From the NCBI RefSeq assembly GCF_038070005.1, contig NZ_JBBPCO010000004.1, positions 124,001 through 188,000 of the forward strand: DNA of 64,000 bases, given 5' to 3'. The notes beneath the pieces were generated by a model. It saw nothing but the letters and a program-made list of their open reading frames with translations, was not told where the DNA came from and did not search any database. Both the position numbers and the translations under genes were made by a program. Shown here in pieces: positions 36,666-45,980 of the stretch (position 1 is the stretch's first letter; each line of letters opens with the position of its first letter). This DNA is from Thermithiobacillus plumbiphilus. GTDB taxonomy: Bacteria; Pseudomonadota; Gammaproteobacteria; Acidithiobacillales; Thermithiobacillaceae.

Positions 36666-37489
36666 GGCTGGAAGCTGGCTGCGGACAGGCTGGCGTGGGA
36701 CAGCATGGCGCGGGCGATGGCGAGCTTTTTTTCCTGATCGCGGGTAAAGATGAAATCCACCGCAGTAGCTTGACCAGCCGGTGCTGGCGGGGATGGCTGG
36801 TCCAGCAGTCGGGCCAGGTGGCGGGCCAGGCCCAGGCTGCCATCGTGGATCTGGGTATCTGCCCCGAAAACGGCCCGGATCTCTGACTTGAGAAAGGCAT
36901 AATGGGTGCAGCCCAGCACGACGCAGGGCGACGGACTGCCCTGAGGCAGCTGCGGGCGCACCTTCTCCTGCAGGTAGTCCCTGGCCGCATCGAAGGCGCC
37001 GGCCTCCACCAGATCGGCGAGCCCTGGGCAGGCAATGGGAAAGATCTGCCCGGCCCTGTCGGGGAAGCGCCCGATCAGTTGCTGGAGTTTGGGGCCGCGG
37101 ATGGTCATGGCCGTGGCGAGTACGGCAATCGGGGCGCTGGTGTTGCTTTCCACAGCGGTTTTCAGGGCCGGTTCGATACCGAGGATGGGGATACTGGCGA
37201 TCTCGCGGATGCTGCTGACAGCAGCACTGGTGGCGGAGTTGCAGGCGATCACCATGGCGGAAACGCCCTGTTCCACGAAGTGATGATAGATCTCGAGCGA
37301 GCGCGCGCGCACCCAGTCCGGTGACCTGTCACCGTAGGGAGCATTGGCTGTATCGCCGAAATAGAGGAAGCCGGCTCCGGGCAGGGTATCCATCAGGCTG
37401 GCCAGCACACTGAGACCGCCCAGCCCCGAATCAAAGACCCCGATCTTCAGGGAATGGGGTCCAGTACTCGAACTTTGGTCCTGCATCAT
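36662..37489 (-). CDS. murI: Glutamate racemase
   Basis: 275 aa. Supplies D-glutamate for peptidoglycan. GVFDSGLGGLSVL at the N-terminus and both catalytic cysteines, IACNSATSA and VVLGCTHYAFL, are present. Start placed at 37489 (or the adjacent ATG 37486); the frame continues upstream without support. Converges on the permease gene with a four-base overlap. Confidence 0.95.
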   Translation of the reverse strand: MMQDQSSSTGPHSLKIGVFDSGLGGLSVLASLMDTLPGAGFLYFGDTANAPYGDRSPDWVRARSLEIYHHFVEQGVSAMVIACNSATSAAVSSIREIASIPILGIEPALKTAVESNTSAPIAVLATAMTIRGPKLQQLIGRFPDRAGQIFPIACPGLADLVEAGAFDAARDYLQEKVRPQLPQGSPSPCVVLGCTHYAFLKSEIRAVFGADTQIHDGSLGLARHLARLLDQPSPPAPAGQATAVDFIFTRDQEKKLAIARAMLSHASLSAASFQP

Positions 37490-37618
37490 GCAAATACGGC
37501 CATTTCCGGAGTCTAATCCTTGAAACTTGCGCCAAGGGGCGTTTACCATGCCCAATGCCTTGGATTTACGTCAATCCACCCTGCCACCACTGCGTCGCTT
37601 GCGGCGAAAGGAGTTCTC

Positions 37619-38095
37619 ATGATCAAGAATGATGATGTCGTTTATATCAGTTACACCCTGAAAAATCAGGCTGGCGAGGTGCTGGAGCAGACCGGGGAGG
37701 CCATTCCCTACCTGCATGGCCATCAGAATATCTTCCCTAAGCTTGAAAGCTGCCTGGAAGGCAAGGAGCCCGGTGACCAGGTATCCGTGGACCTCTTGCC
37801 GGAAGAAGGCTTTGGCGAGATGCGCGAGGAACTGCGTCGCGTCGAACCCCGGGCAAGTTTTCCGGATGATGCCGATCTGCGGGTCGGTAGCCAGTTCGAA
37901 GGTGAGCTGCCTGATGGCGAGGTCGCTGTATTCACGGTGGTCAATGTGGATGGGCAGCAGGTTTTCCTCGATGGCAACCATCCGCTGGCCGGACAGCCGC
38001 TGCATTTCGACGTCGAAGTGAAGTCGGTGCGCCCCGCTTCCGCTGAAGAACTTGCCCATGGCCATGTGCATGGCGAAGGTGGACATCACCACTGA
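37619..38095 (+). CDS. slyD: FKBP-type peptidyl-prolyl isomerase SlyD
   Basis: 158 aa. VYISYTLKNQAGEVLEQT, then the inserted chaperone flap (LPEEGFGEMREELRRVEP) that separates SlyD from other FKBPs, and NHPLAGQPLHFDVEV. The His-rich tail (HGHVHGEGGHHH) is short but can still bind Ni or other metals. AAAGGAG precedes the ATG at 37619. Confidence 0.94.
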   Translation: MIKNDDVVYISYTLKNQAGEVLEQTGEAIPYLHGHQNIFPKLESCLEGKEPGDQVSVDLLPEEGFGEMREELRRVEPRASFPDDADLRVGSQFEGELPDGEVAVFTVVNVDGQQVFLDGNHPLAGQPLHFDVEVKSVRPASAEELAHGHVHGEGGHHH

Positions 38096-38112
38096 TCCCA
38101 GCTGGCGCACCA

Positions 38113-38130
38113 CAGCCCCGCAAGGGGCTG
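38113..38130. terminator. Hairpin between convergent slyD and dedA
   Basis: CAGCCCC-GCAA-GGGGCTG, a perfect 7-bp stem with a tetraloop 18 bases after the slyD stop and 16 before the dedA stop. The T run is weak on both strands. Confidence 0.5.
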
Positions 38131-38145
38131 TTGCCGGTCGGGCAT

Positions 38146-38754
38146 TCAGCGACGGACATGCCGGTAGACATACGCGGTAAGGCCCAGCAGCAATAAGCCG
38201 CCAATGACAAAATCGAACTGGTGGAAATAGGGCCGCAGGCCCTGCCAGTTTTCACCCAGGGTCATACCCAGCCAGGCCAGTCCATAGCACCAGATCAGCG
38301 AGCCGACGAAGGTATAGATGACAAAGCGGCTCAGGTTCATCCGGCTCACCCCGGCAGGCAGGGCGATGAAGGTGCGGATCACCGGCAGCAGACGCCCGAC
38401 GAAGATGATGATGTCGCCATGACGGGCGAACCAGCGATCGGCAAGGTCCAGATCCCGGTGCGACAGCAACACGTATTTGCCGTATTTCTCCGCCAGCGGG
38501 CGTCCGCCCCAGGCACCCACATAGTAGGCCACCAGCGAACCGAGCACGCAGCCCACGGCTCCGGCCACCGCCACACCCCAAAGCGTCATTTCGCCGCGCC
38601 ACACTAGATAGCCCGAGAAGGGCATGATGATTTCCGAAGGCAGGGGGATGCAGGCGCTCTCGATGGCCATCAGCAGGACCACGCCGCCATAACCCATGCT
38701 GCTGATGACGCTGATGACAAAGGCGCTGAGAACGCCAAGGATCTTTTCGATCAT
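38146..38754 (-). CDS. DedA-family membrane protein
   Basis: 202 aa, about five hydrophobic segments. VLLMAIESACIPLPSEIIMPFSG and a re-entrant GRLLPVIRTFIALPAGVSRM segment are the DedA/SNARE-associated signature. DedA proteins are lipid-carrier (undecaprenyl phosphate) flippases or support membrane potential. Here it lies one base from uppP, which makes the same carrier lipid, so a role in undecaprenyl phosphate recycling is well supported by context. Confidence 0.9.
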   Translation of the reverse strand: MIEKILGVLSAFVISVISSMGYGGVVLLMAIESACIPLPSEIIMPFSGYLVWRGEMTLWGVAVAGAVGCVLGSLVAYYVGAWGGRPLAEKYGKYVLLSHRDLDLADRWFARHGDIIIFVGRLLPVIRTFIALPAGVSRMNLSRFVIYTFVGSLIWCYGLAWLGMTLGENWQGLRPYFHQFDFVIGGLLLLGLTAYVYRHVRR

Positions 38755-38755
38755 G

Positions 38756-39556
38756 TCAGGGCCAGAAATAGATGAGGACGAGCGCGCCCAGGATGATCCG
38801 ATAATAGGCGAAAACCCGGAAATCGTGACGGGATACGAAGGCGAGCAGGGCCTTCACCGCAACCAGACCCGCCAGGAAGGCTGCACCGAAACCGGCGGCG
38901 AACAGCAGCAGGTCCTCTGATTTCAGCAGGTGCAGGTTCTTGAAAAGATCATAACCGGTGGCCGCAAACATGGTCGGAATGGACAGAAAAAAGGAAAATT
39001 CCGTGGCGGCCGGACGTGATAAGCCGGAGACCAGGCCACCCATGATGGTGGCGCCGGAGCGCGAGACCCCCGGAAACAGGGCAAAGCTCTGAGCCAGGCC
39101 CACCTTCAGGGCATCGCGCCAGCACATGTCGTCGACATGGGCAACGCGGGCGCGGGGCTTGAAATGTTCTATCAGCAGGATGACAAAGCCCCCGACCACC
39201 AGGGCAGCGGCAACCGTGAGCGGGCTGAACAGATATTCCTTGATGTATTTGTGCAGTAAAAGCCCGATGATGGCGGCGGGCAGGAAGGCGATCGCCAGGT
39301 TGGTAACGAAACGTTGGGCCGCTGGATCGCTGCCGAGTCCGCCGACCACCTGCACGACCTTGTGGCGATAATGAAAGACGATGGCCAGCACGGCGCCGAG
39401 CTGAATGACGATTTCAAAGGTCTTGGCGCGTTCCCCGGTAAAATTCAGAAGATCCGCGGCAATGATCAGGTGTCCGGTACTGGAGATGGGCAGGAATTCG
39501 GTCGCGCCCTCCAGAAAGCCGAGCAGGAGGGCTTTCAGCAACAGCAGGGTGTCCAA
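38756..39556 (-). CDS. uppP: Undecaprenyl-diphosphate phosphatase
   Basis: 266 aa, about eight membrane helices. Catalytic motif EGATEFLPISSTGHLI and second motif FPGVSRSGATIMGGL are intact. Dephosphorylates undecaprenyl diphosphate for cell-wall carrier recycling. Starts with TTG behind AGGAG. In an operon with the DedA gene. Confidence 0.95.
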   Translation of the reverse strand: MDTLLLLKALLLGFLEGATEFLPISSTGHLIIAADLLNFTGERAKTFEIVIQLGAVLAIVFHYRHKVVQVVGGLGSDPAAQRFVTNLAIAFLPAAIIGLLLHKYIKEYLFSPLTVAAALVVGGFVILLIEHFKPRARVAHVDDMCWRDALKVGLAQSFALFPGVSRSGATIMGGLVSGLSRPAATEFSFFLSIPTMFAATGYDLFKNLHLLKSEDLLLFAAGFGAAFLAGLVAVKALLAFVSRHDFRVFAYYRIILGALVLIYFWP

Positions 39557-39597
39557 GGTTGCTCCTTCGATTTTTGAATTCTTGTCGGGAGGATTGA

Positions 39598-40908
39598 CTA
39601 TAACCCAAATTGCAGGGCGCGACCCTGTGCCCCGGGGCGGATTGACCCCCGCTCGTACACGACCTGGCCACCAACGATGGTGAACTGCGGCCAGCCCGTC
39701 AGCATCCAGCCCTCGAAGGGGCTCCAGCGCACCTTGGTGAACATGTCCTCATTGCGTACGGGCTTCTCGTGTTCCATGTCCACCAGGGTGAGATCCGCGT
39801 CCCAGCCGATCTCGATCCGGCCCTTGTTTGGCACGCCATAGAGTCTTGCCGGATTGACGCACATCCAGCGCTGCAGTTCCGCCAGGGTGCAGTGCCCGTC
39901 GCGCATGGCGGTCAGCATTAGCGGCAGGCTGGTCTCGACGCCGGGCATGCCGGAAGGCGCCTGCGGGAAGCCCAGGGCCTTTTCTTCCAGGGTGTGCGGG
40001 GCATGATCGGTGGCGATGCAGTCGATCACGCCGCTTTTCAGGCCTTCCCAGAGCGCCAGGCGATCGGCTTCGGAGCGAATGGGCGGATTCATCTGCACCA
40101 GTGTGCCTTTTTTGGCATAGGCATCGGTGTTCAGAAAGAGATGGTTCGGGATGGCCTCGGTCGAGACATAGGAAGGCTTGTCGGCGGCCAGCAACTGCAC
40201 TTCCTCCCGGGTGGACAGATGCAGGATGTGCAGCCGGTGCTGATAGCGTTTCGCCAGCTTCAGCGCCAGCTGGCTGGCGAGCAGGGCCGCTTTGTTGTCG
40301 CGGATCTCGGAATGCGTGGCTGGTCCGCATTTACCGGCCAGCGCGGATTTCCGTTCCAGGATGCGTGCCTCGTCCTCGGCATGCACCGCAATCAGCAGCC
40401 TGGTATTGGCGAAGATCCGGTCGAGGTCTTCCTCGCGGTTGACCAGCAGGCTGCCAGTGGAAGCACCCATGAAGATCTTGATGCCGCAGGCGCCGCGGAT
40501 GTTCTGAAGATCCGTCAGGTTGTCGGGCGTCGCGCCAATGAAAAAACCGTAGTTGACCACCGATTTGGCGGCGGCACGGGCCAGTTTGTCATCGAGCGCG
40601 GCCTGGGTGGTGGTGCTGGGATCGGTGTTGGGCATCTCCAGAAAGCTGGTGACGCCGCCCTTGGCCGCGGCCCTGGAGCCACTGCCAAGGTCCTCCTTGT
40701 ATTCCTTGCCGGGCTCGCGAAAGTGCACCTGCGGGTCCATGACGCCTGGCAGGAGCAGCATGCCGTCGGCTTCCAGGACTTCATCTGCGGACACGCGCAG
40801 ATCGCGATCGATGGCACTGATGCGGCCATCCTCGCACAACAGGTCACCCCGGTAGAGCTCGCCATCGGGGCGGGCCATGCGCGCATCGCGAATGAGCAGT
40901 AGAGCCAT
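39598..40908 (-). CDS. Dihydroorotase-like amidohydrolase
   Basis: 436 aa class I dihydroorotase family. Ends of the metal site are visible in GVMDPQVHFREPGKEYKED, HAEDEA, LHLSTREEVQ and CIATDHAPHT. The first metal motif is QVH where active enzymes usually have HxH, so one histidine ligand is replaced; many proteins annotated as dihydroorotase share this DPQVHFREPG form. It may be a functional variant or a related cyclic amidase. Followed by uppP after 41 bases and preceded by dksA. Confidence 0.8.
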   Translation of the reverse strand: MALLLIRDARMARPDGELYRGDLLCEDGRISAIDRDLRVSADEVLEADGMLLLPGVMDPQVHFREPGKEYKEDLGSGSRAAAKGGVTSFLEMPNTDPSTTTQAALDDKLARAAAKSVVNYGFFIGATPDNLTDLQNIRGACGIKIFMGASTGSLLVNREEDLDRIFANTRLLIAVHAEDEARILERKSALAGKCGPATHSEIRDNKAALLASQLALKLAKRYQHRLHILHLSTREEVQLLAADKPSYVSTEAIPNHLFLNTDAYAKKGTLVQMNPPIRSEADRLALWEGLKSGVIDCIATDHAPHTLEEKALGFPQAPSGMPGVETSLPLMLTAMRDGHCTLAELQRWMCVNPARLYGVPNKGRIEIGWDADLTLVDMEHEKPVRNEDMFTKVRWSPFEGWMLTGWPQFTIVGGQVVYERGSIRPGAQGRALQFGL

Positions 40909-40914
40909 GTGCTG

Positions 40915-41352
40915 TTATTCTCCGGCCATCTGTTTTTCGCGCTTTTCCTGCAGGGTCTTGCAGTCGATGCACAACGTGGCGGTGGGGCGGGCCTCCAGAC
41001 GTCGCAGACCGATCTCGACGCCGCAGGCTTCGCAGTAGCCGTATTCGCCGCTCTTGATCAGGTCCAGGGTCTCGTTTATCTTGCGGATCAACTTGCGCTC
41101 CCGGTCGCGGGTGCGAAGTTCCAGCGTCATGTCGGTTTCCAGGCTGGCGCGGTCATTGGGATCCGAGTAGTTGATGTTTTCGTCCTGCATGTGCTGCACG
41201 GTGCGATCAACTTCCTCCATCAGCTCCCGGCGCCAGTCTTCCAGGATCTTTCTGAAGTGCGCGAGTTGCTCCGGGCTCATGTATTCTTCACCGGCCGCCG
41301 GCTCATAAGGCGTGAACGCGCTGCTGGAGGTCTTGTTCTGGGCTTGGGCCAT
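40915..41352 (-). CDS. dksA: RNA polymerase-binding transcription factor DksA
   Basis: 145 aa. Coiled coil (LAHFRKILEDWRRELMEEVD) and four-cysteine zinc finger (CEACGVEIGLRRL / CIDCK). Potentiates ppGpp effects at ribosomal and amino-acid promoters. Full length. Divergent from the CbbY-like gene. Confidence 0.96.
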   Translation of the reverse strand: MAQAQNKTSSSAFTPYEPAAGEEYMSPEQLAHFRKILEDWRRELMEEVDRTVQHMQDENINYSDPNDRASLETDMTLELRTRDRERKLIRKINETLDLIKSGEYGYCEACGVEIGLRRLEARPTATLCIDCKTLQEKREKQMAGE

Positions 41353-41398
41353 GGATATAAGCTCCTGATGAAATCAACTGAAATACTTTGCTTGCGTG

Positions 41399-41404
41399 TA
41401 TAAT
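41399..41404 (+). promoter_or_regulatory. Consensus -10 box upstream of the CbbY-like gene
   Basis: A perfect TATAAT in the dksA-cbbY gap. The -35 region (around ACTGAA) is poor. Points to a long leader (about 110 bases) before the ATG at 41520. Confidence 0.4.
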
Positions 41405-41519
41405 AGCGCGGAAGCTATATCAGATTGGGGCTGCTTTGGCAAATTCAAATCCGACTCCCGACCGGGTCCGGACCAGGCTCCGTCATGACCTGATCATCAG
41501 GTTTCAATTAGGAGATTTC

Positions 41520-42287
41520 ATGGATAGTGGCAATATCCTCAAGGCAATCATTTTCGATGTGGATGGCACGCTGGCCGATACCGAACGGGATGGTCACCGG
41601 CTTGCCTTCAACCGGGCATTCCGGGATGCGGGCCTGCCCTTTGAATGGGACGTCGCCCTCTACGGGCGTCTGCTGGAGGTGGCTGGCGGCAAGGAGCGCA
41701 TCCGCTATTTCCTGGATCTGTTTCCCGAGCAGCCACAGTTGAGCGATGAGGAGATTGCCGACCTGCACAAGGCTAAGACCGCGCATTATGTGGATATCGT
41801 GGCCAGTGGCGGCGTCCCCCTGCGCCCCGGCGTGCTGCGCCTCCTGCAGGAGGCCCGTGCCAGTGGCATTCGCCTGGCCATCGCCACCACCACGACTCCC
41901 GCCAATGTCGAGGTGCTGCTCAGGAATACGCTTGGTTCGGAGGCCCTCAGCTGGTTCGAGGTGATCGCTGCCGGTGATTCGGTGCCCGCCAAGAAGCCCG
42001 CGCCGGACATCTATTTCAGCGCCCTGTCCGATCTCGGGCTTGACGCCGGCCAGTGCCTGGCCATCGAAGATTCCGACAACGGCGTGCTATCGGCCCGCGA
42101 GGCGGGCGTGCCGGTACTGGTCACCGTCAACGATTATACCCGGGAGCAGGACTTTTCCGGGGCCCTGGCCATCCTGGAACATCTGGGCGAGCCGGATCGG
42201 CCGGCGCGGGTCCTGAAGGCGCCTGACGAAAGCCCGGCGGCAGTGGTCGATCTGGCACTGCTAAGGCGCTGGATGGACATAAGCTGA
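41520..42287 (+). CDS. HAD hydrolase, CbbY type
   Basis: 255 aa. FDVDGTLADTERDGHRLAFN is the CbbY hallmark; ATTTTPANV, AKKPAPDIY and AIEDSDNGVLSA complete HAD motifs II-IV. Characterised CbbY enzymes remove xylulose 1,5-bisphosphate, a RuBisCO inhibitor, so its presence hints at Calvin-cycle carbon fixation. Start at 41520 behind AGGAG; the long upstream frame is not supported. A terminator-like hairpin follows. Confidence 0.85.
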   Translation: MDSGNILKAIIFDVDGTLADTERDGHRLAFNRAFRDAGLPFEWDVALYGRLLEVAGGKERIRYFLDLFPEQPQLSDEEIADLHKAKTAHYVDIVASGGVPLRPGVLRLLQEARASGIRLAIATTTTPANVEVLLRNTLGSEALSWFEVIAAGDSVPAKKPAPDIYFSALSDLGLDAGQCLAIEDSDNGVLSAREAGVPVLVTVNDYTREQDFSGALAILEHLGEPDRPARVLKAPDESPAAVVDLALLRRWMDIS

Positions 42288-42308
42288 GATCGGAAGGGCG
42301 GTTTACCG

Positions 42309-42338
42309 GTCAAGCGGTCCCGAGTATCGCTTGACTTT
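42309..42338 (+). terminator. Hairpin after the CbbY-like gene
   Basis: GTCAAGCG, 11-base loop, CGCTTGAC, then TTT. Perfect 8-bp stem 22 bases past the stop. Confidence 0.6.
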
Positions 42339-42418
42339 GCCCGGTCCCTGACTAGTTTTTCCTGTGGTTCCGGGCTCACATTGCCCCGAACACGCCCTGT
42401 CGACTAACTGGAACTCCT

Positions 42419-43663
42419 GTGGACAAGACCACCGCCTATCTCGGGCGTCAGCCCATCCTGGACGCCAAAGAGCAAATCGCTGCCTATGAGCTGCTGTTTC
42501 GCGAGGGTGGGGAGCATAACTTTGCCAGCGAGAGCTCCAGCCGCGCCACAGCACAGGTGTTGCTCAATACCGTCGCTGGCATGGGTATCAGGCAGGTTCT
42601 CGGGGACAAGCTGGGCTTCATCAATTTCGGACGGGAAATGCTGGAGGATGAGATCGTCTTTCTGCTGCCGCGCGAGCAGGTCGTCCTGGAGATCCTGGAG
42701 GATGTGGAGCCGGATGCCGATCTGGTCAAGCGTTGCCATGATCTCAAGGCTGCGGGATATCGTTTCGCTCTGGATGATTTCATCTATTCTCCCAAACTGG
42801 AACCGCTGCTGGCAGTTGCGGATTTCATCAAGCTGGATCTCACCCTGCTCGAACCTCGCGCCCTGGAAGAGCATGCCCGCATGGCCAAGGCCCGTAATTT
42901 CAGGCTGATCGCGGAAAAGGTGGAGGACTGTGAGCAGTTCGCCTTTTCGCGGGCACTTGGGGCCGAACTGTTCCAGGGCTACTTCTTTGCCCGGCCCGTC
43001 ATCCTGCAACAGACCAGTATCTCGGCGCAGCGTCTGGCCGTGCTTCAACTGCTCAATGAGCTGTTTGGTGATGCCGACGTCGGCCGGATGGAGCGCATCA
43101 TCAGCCGTGATCTCGGCCTGAGTTATAAGCTGCTGCGCTTCATCAATTCAGCCAGCCAGGGGCGAACTCAAAAGACGGATAGTATTCGCGATGCCATCGT
43201 GGGGCTTGGCCAGCAACAGCTTTATCGGCTGCTGATGCTGCTGCTCTTTGCCGGGGAGGAGGATGCACCGCCTTCTCCGCTGATGAGTACCGCCCTGCAA
43301 CGCGGGCGCCTGCTGGAAGCCATCGGCCAAAGCTGCTGCCCGGCGCGGTCCAGTGATTTGTTTCTGCTCGGCAGCTTCAGCCTGCTGGAAGCCTTGCTGG
43401 AAACGCCGCTGTCCCGAATTCTTGAGACCATGAATCTACCAAAGTCTCTGGAGGAGGCCTTGCTGACCCGCAGCGGGCCGCTGGCGCCATATCTTGATCT
43501 TGCAGAAGCCCTGGAGCGTTATGACTGGGAACGGGTGGATCAGGCTGCGGCATCCCTGGGCCTGAGCGAACAGGTGATCAATGAGGCCCAGTTGAAGGCC
43601 ATGCATCCGGGCGAGCTGTTCTCCGGGTCTCGCGTGACCTTCCAGAACTTCCCGGGTCAGTAG
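42419..43663 (+). CDS. EAL-HDOD signalling protein (YuxH type)
   Basis: 414 aa. N-terminal EAL-like domain (YLGRQPILDAKEQIAAYELLF, FALDDFIY, KLDLTLLEP, LIAEKVED) and C-terminal HDOD domain from ~200. The motif YELLF stands where active phosphodiesterases have EAL, so c-di-GMP hydrolysis is unlikely and a binding or scaffold role fits. Starts with GTG. The DUF202 gene follows after six bases. Confidence 0.88.
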   Translation: MDKTTAYLGRQPILDAKEQIAAYELLFREGGEHNFASESSSRATAQVLLNTVAGMGIRQVLGDKLGFINFGREMLEDEIVFLLPREQVVLEILEDVEPDADLVKRCHDLKAAGYRFALDDFIYSPKLEPLLAVADFIKLDLTLLEPRALEEHARMAKARNFRLIAEKVEDCEQFAFSRALGAELFQGYFFARPVILQQTSISAQRLAVLQLLNELFGDADVGRMERIISRDLGLSYKLLRFINSASQGRTQKTDSIRDAIVGLGQQQLYRLLMLLLFAGEEDAPPSPLMSTALQRGRLLEAIGQSCCPARSSDLFLLGSFSLLEALLETPLSRILETMNLPKSLEEALLTRSGPLAPYLDLAEALERYDWERVDQAAASLGLSEQVINEAQLKAMHPGELFSGSRVTFQNFPGQ

Positions 43664-43669
43664 CGCCCC

Positions 43670-44077
43670 ATGTGGCATATTGGTAGAGGTCGGAAAATCA
43701 GCGCTACAGAACAGGCAGCGGATCAGGCGCTCAAGGGACATATCCGCACTCACCTGGCCAATGAGCGTACTTTCGCGGCCTGGGTACGAACCGGGATTTC
43801 CATCAGTATGGTTGGATTGGTGATTGCCCGCTTTCTGGCGACCCAGCATAGTGGCCTGACGCGATTCTTCATTCTACTCGGCGATGCCTATGTCCTGACC
43901 GGCATCAGCATTCTGGGTTTTTCCGCTTATAACTTCTTCCAGGCGCAAAGACAGATCGAGGCAGGGCAGTTCCGGATCCCGAAGCAGGTTCTGCTTGGGA
44001 TTGTGATAGTCCTGTCCGTGCTGACCTCGCTCCTGATGATTCTGCTGACCGTTGAAATGTGGTCGCACAAGCCTTGA
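43670..44077 (+). CDS. DUF202 membrane protein
   Basis: 135 aa, three membrane helices. LANERTFAAWVRTGISISMVGL is the DUF202/YidH signature. Function unknown in the family. Co-oriented with and close to the EAL-HDOD gene, converging on the sugar kinase gene. Confidence 0.85.
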   Translation: MWHIGRGRKISATEQAADQALKGHIRTHLANERTFAAWVRTGISISMVGLVIARFLATQHSGLTRFFILLGDAYVLTGISILGFSAYNFFQAQRQIEAGQFRIPKQVLLGIVIVLSVLTSLLMILLTVEMWSHKP

Positions 44078-44080
44078 GCA

Positions 44081-45505
44081 TCAGCCTGCACCGGCATCCT
44101 CGGCAAATTGAGTGATGAAAGCCTCAGTCATGGGCCTGAAGTGCGCCACTGCCGCAGGGTCCGGGATAAAGCTTTGCGAGGGCTGGTCCAGGGCGGACTG
44201 TGCCTGCTCCAGCGTGCCGAAGCCAGGGCTGGCGGCGAGCATGGCGGCGCCCAGGGCCGCCTCGGCGCATTGCGGCACGATCACCGGCCGATCCAGGACA
44301 TTGGCGCGCATCTGCATCCATGGCCCATTGCTGGCGCCGCCCCCCAGGCTGAAAACTTCCCGCATGGTCGTCCCGCCTTCCTGCAGGCGCGCATAGCCCC
44401 AGGCCTCGATGTAGCAAAGCCCTTCCAGCAGCATCTGAAAGCGTTTTGAGGGATCGGATTCCGAAATTTCGCTGCCAGAGAAGCTCGGGGCATTGAGCGG
44501 AAAACGTTCACCAGGACGGGTCAGGGGATAACAGAGCTGTCCACTGGGCTGATGTGGCTGGAGGCTGGACGTCAGTCGCGCCATTTCCGCCACGCTGAAA
44601 TGCTTGAGCAGGGCCGCGCCGCCGCTGTTGGAGGCGCCGCCGGGCAGCCAGAGCGCATTGAGGCGATGGCTGTAGATGCCCTCAGCAGGCTGGTTGAGCG
44701 GCAGCTTGGCGGCGAGCTTGAGCACCAAAGTCGAGCCGAGCGAGGTGGCGGCCTGGCCGGCTTGCCGCACGCCAGCGGCGATCAGCGCTGCCAAGCTGTC
44801 GGTGGTGCCATGCACGAGCTGCAGACTGGCGGGCAGTCCCAGGCGCCGGGCCCAGGCCGGACTGATCTGGTCGATAATTTCACCTGAAGGCCGGGCGCGG
44901 GGCAGGATGGCAGGGTCGAGCCCGGCGGCTTCGAGCAGCTTGCGGACCTCGGTGGGCCAGTTTAGCGTCTCGGGATCAAGACCAAGTTTGAGCAGGTTGG
45001 CGGCGTCGCTTTCGCCCCGGCAGCCGGTCAGGGTGGCGGCGATCCAGTCGGCCTGATGCTGTACGTGAATGATCTGCCGAGCAACATGGGCTTCATGGCG
45101 CGTCAGCCACAGGAGCTTGGCCAGTGAGCTGCTGGCGCTGGCCAGGGCACCGGATGCAGGCAGTGCTTGGGCAATCTCCCGCGCCTCATCCCTGGCGCGC
45201 TGGTCGTTGTACATCAGGGCCGGGCGCAGTGGCTGGCCTGACTGGTCGGTGACGACGAGGGTGGCGGAGGTCCCATCCAGCGCCAGCGCCTGGATGGACT
45301 GCATGGCCGGGCCCAGTTGCTGGCCTAACCCCGCCATGCAGCCTTCCAGGGCATCCAGCCAGCATTGCGGATCCTGCTCGCGCCAGCCATGCTCGCCCTG
45401 GACCTCTGGCAAGGGGGCCCGCGCCTGCGCCCTGATTGTGCCGCCCTCGTCGATCACCAGCGCCCGGATGCCGGAGGTGCCGACATCCACGCCCAGAAAC
45501 AGCAT
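44081..45505 (-). CDS. FGGY-family sugar kinase, xylulokinase-like
   Basis: 474 aa. Opens with FLGVDVGTSGIRALVID, has the ATP-binding ALDGTSATLVV, and C-terminal FSLGGGASNGPWMQ. Size and sequence are closest to xylulokinase/ribulokinase-type enzymes. Pentulose phosphorylation would feed the pentose phosphate or Calvin cycle pools. Eleven bases downstream of queF, same strand. Confidence 0.82.
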   Translation of the reverse strand: MLFLGVDVGTSGIRALVIDEGGTIRAQARAPLPEVQGEHGWREQDPQCWLDALEGCMAGLGQQLGPAMQSIQALALDGTSATLVVTDQSGQPLRPALMYNDQRARDEAREIAQALPASGALASASSSLAKLLWLTRHEAHVARQIIHVQHQADWIAATLTGCRGESDAANLLKLGLDPETLNWPTEVRKLLEAAGLDPAILPRARPSGEIIDQISPAWARRLGLPASLQLVHGTTDSLAALIAAGVRQAGQAATSLGSTLVLKLAAKLPLNQPAEGIYSHRLNALWLPGGASNSGGAALLKHFSVAEMARLTSSLQPHQPSGQLCYPLTRPGERFPLNAPSFSGSEISESDPSKRFQMLLEGLCYIEAWGYARLQEGGTTMREVFSLGGGASNGPWMQMRANVLDRPVIVPQCAEAALGAAMLAASPGFGTLEQAQSALDQPSQSFIPDPAAVAHFRPMTEAFITQFAEDAGAG

Positions 45506-45516
45506 GGCATCAATCC

Positions 45517-45906
45517 TTAGGGCAGCTCCACCCGCTGCGGCGGCGTCCAGCCGGGCTTGCGATGCTCGGCAATGACCTGCGTGTAGATGCCGCCGCGTAC
45601 GTTGAACTTGCCGGTCACGCGCATGAAGCGCGGGTCGGTGGCGGCGACCAGGTCCGCCAGGATGCGGTTGGTTACGGCTTCATGGAAGGCGCCCTCGTCG
45701 CGGAAGCTCCACATGTAGAGCTTGAGCGCCTTGAGCTCGACGCAGCGCTGGTCCGGCACATAGTCGAGATAAAAGATGGCGAAGTCCGGCTGGCCGGTCT
45801 TGGGGCACAGACAGGTGAACTCGGGGATCTCCATGCGGATGGTGTAATCACGCTCCGGGTGGGGATTGGGGAAGGTTTCAAGATCTTTGCTGGGTTTGGT
45901 CGACAC
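45517..45906 (-). CDS. queF: NADPH-dependent 7-cyano-7-deazaguanine reductase
   Basis: 129 aa, the short single-domain form. Reduces preQ0 to preQ1 for queuosine in t[19 protein letters not shown] carries the catalytic Cys and [16 protein letters not shown] holds the QueF motif. GTG start behind AGGAC. Divergent from smc. Confidence 0.95.
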   Translation of the reverse strand: MSTKPSKDLETFPNPHPERDYTIRMEIPEFTCLCPKTGQPDFAIFYLDYVPDQRCVELKALKLYMWSFRDEGAFHEAVTNRILADLVAATDPRFMRVTGKFNVRGGIYTQVIAEHRKPGWTPPQRVELP

Positions 45907-45980
45907 GGCCGGGGTCCTGTGCTAGAAATCAGAATGCATCCATTTTATCCGGCTTTTGCCCCAAACCCAATGCGTCCTGC

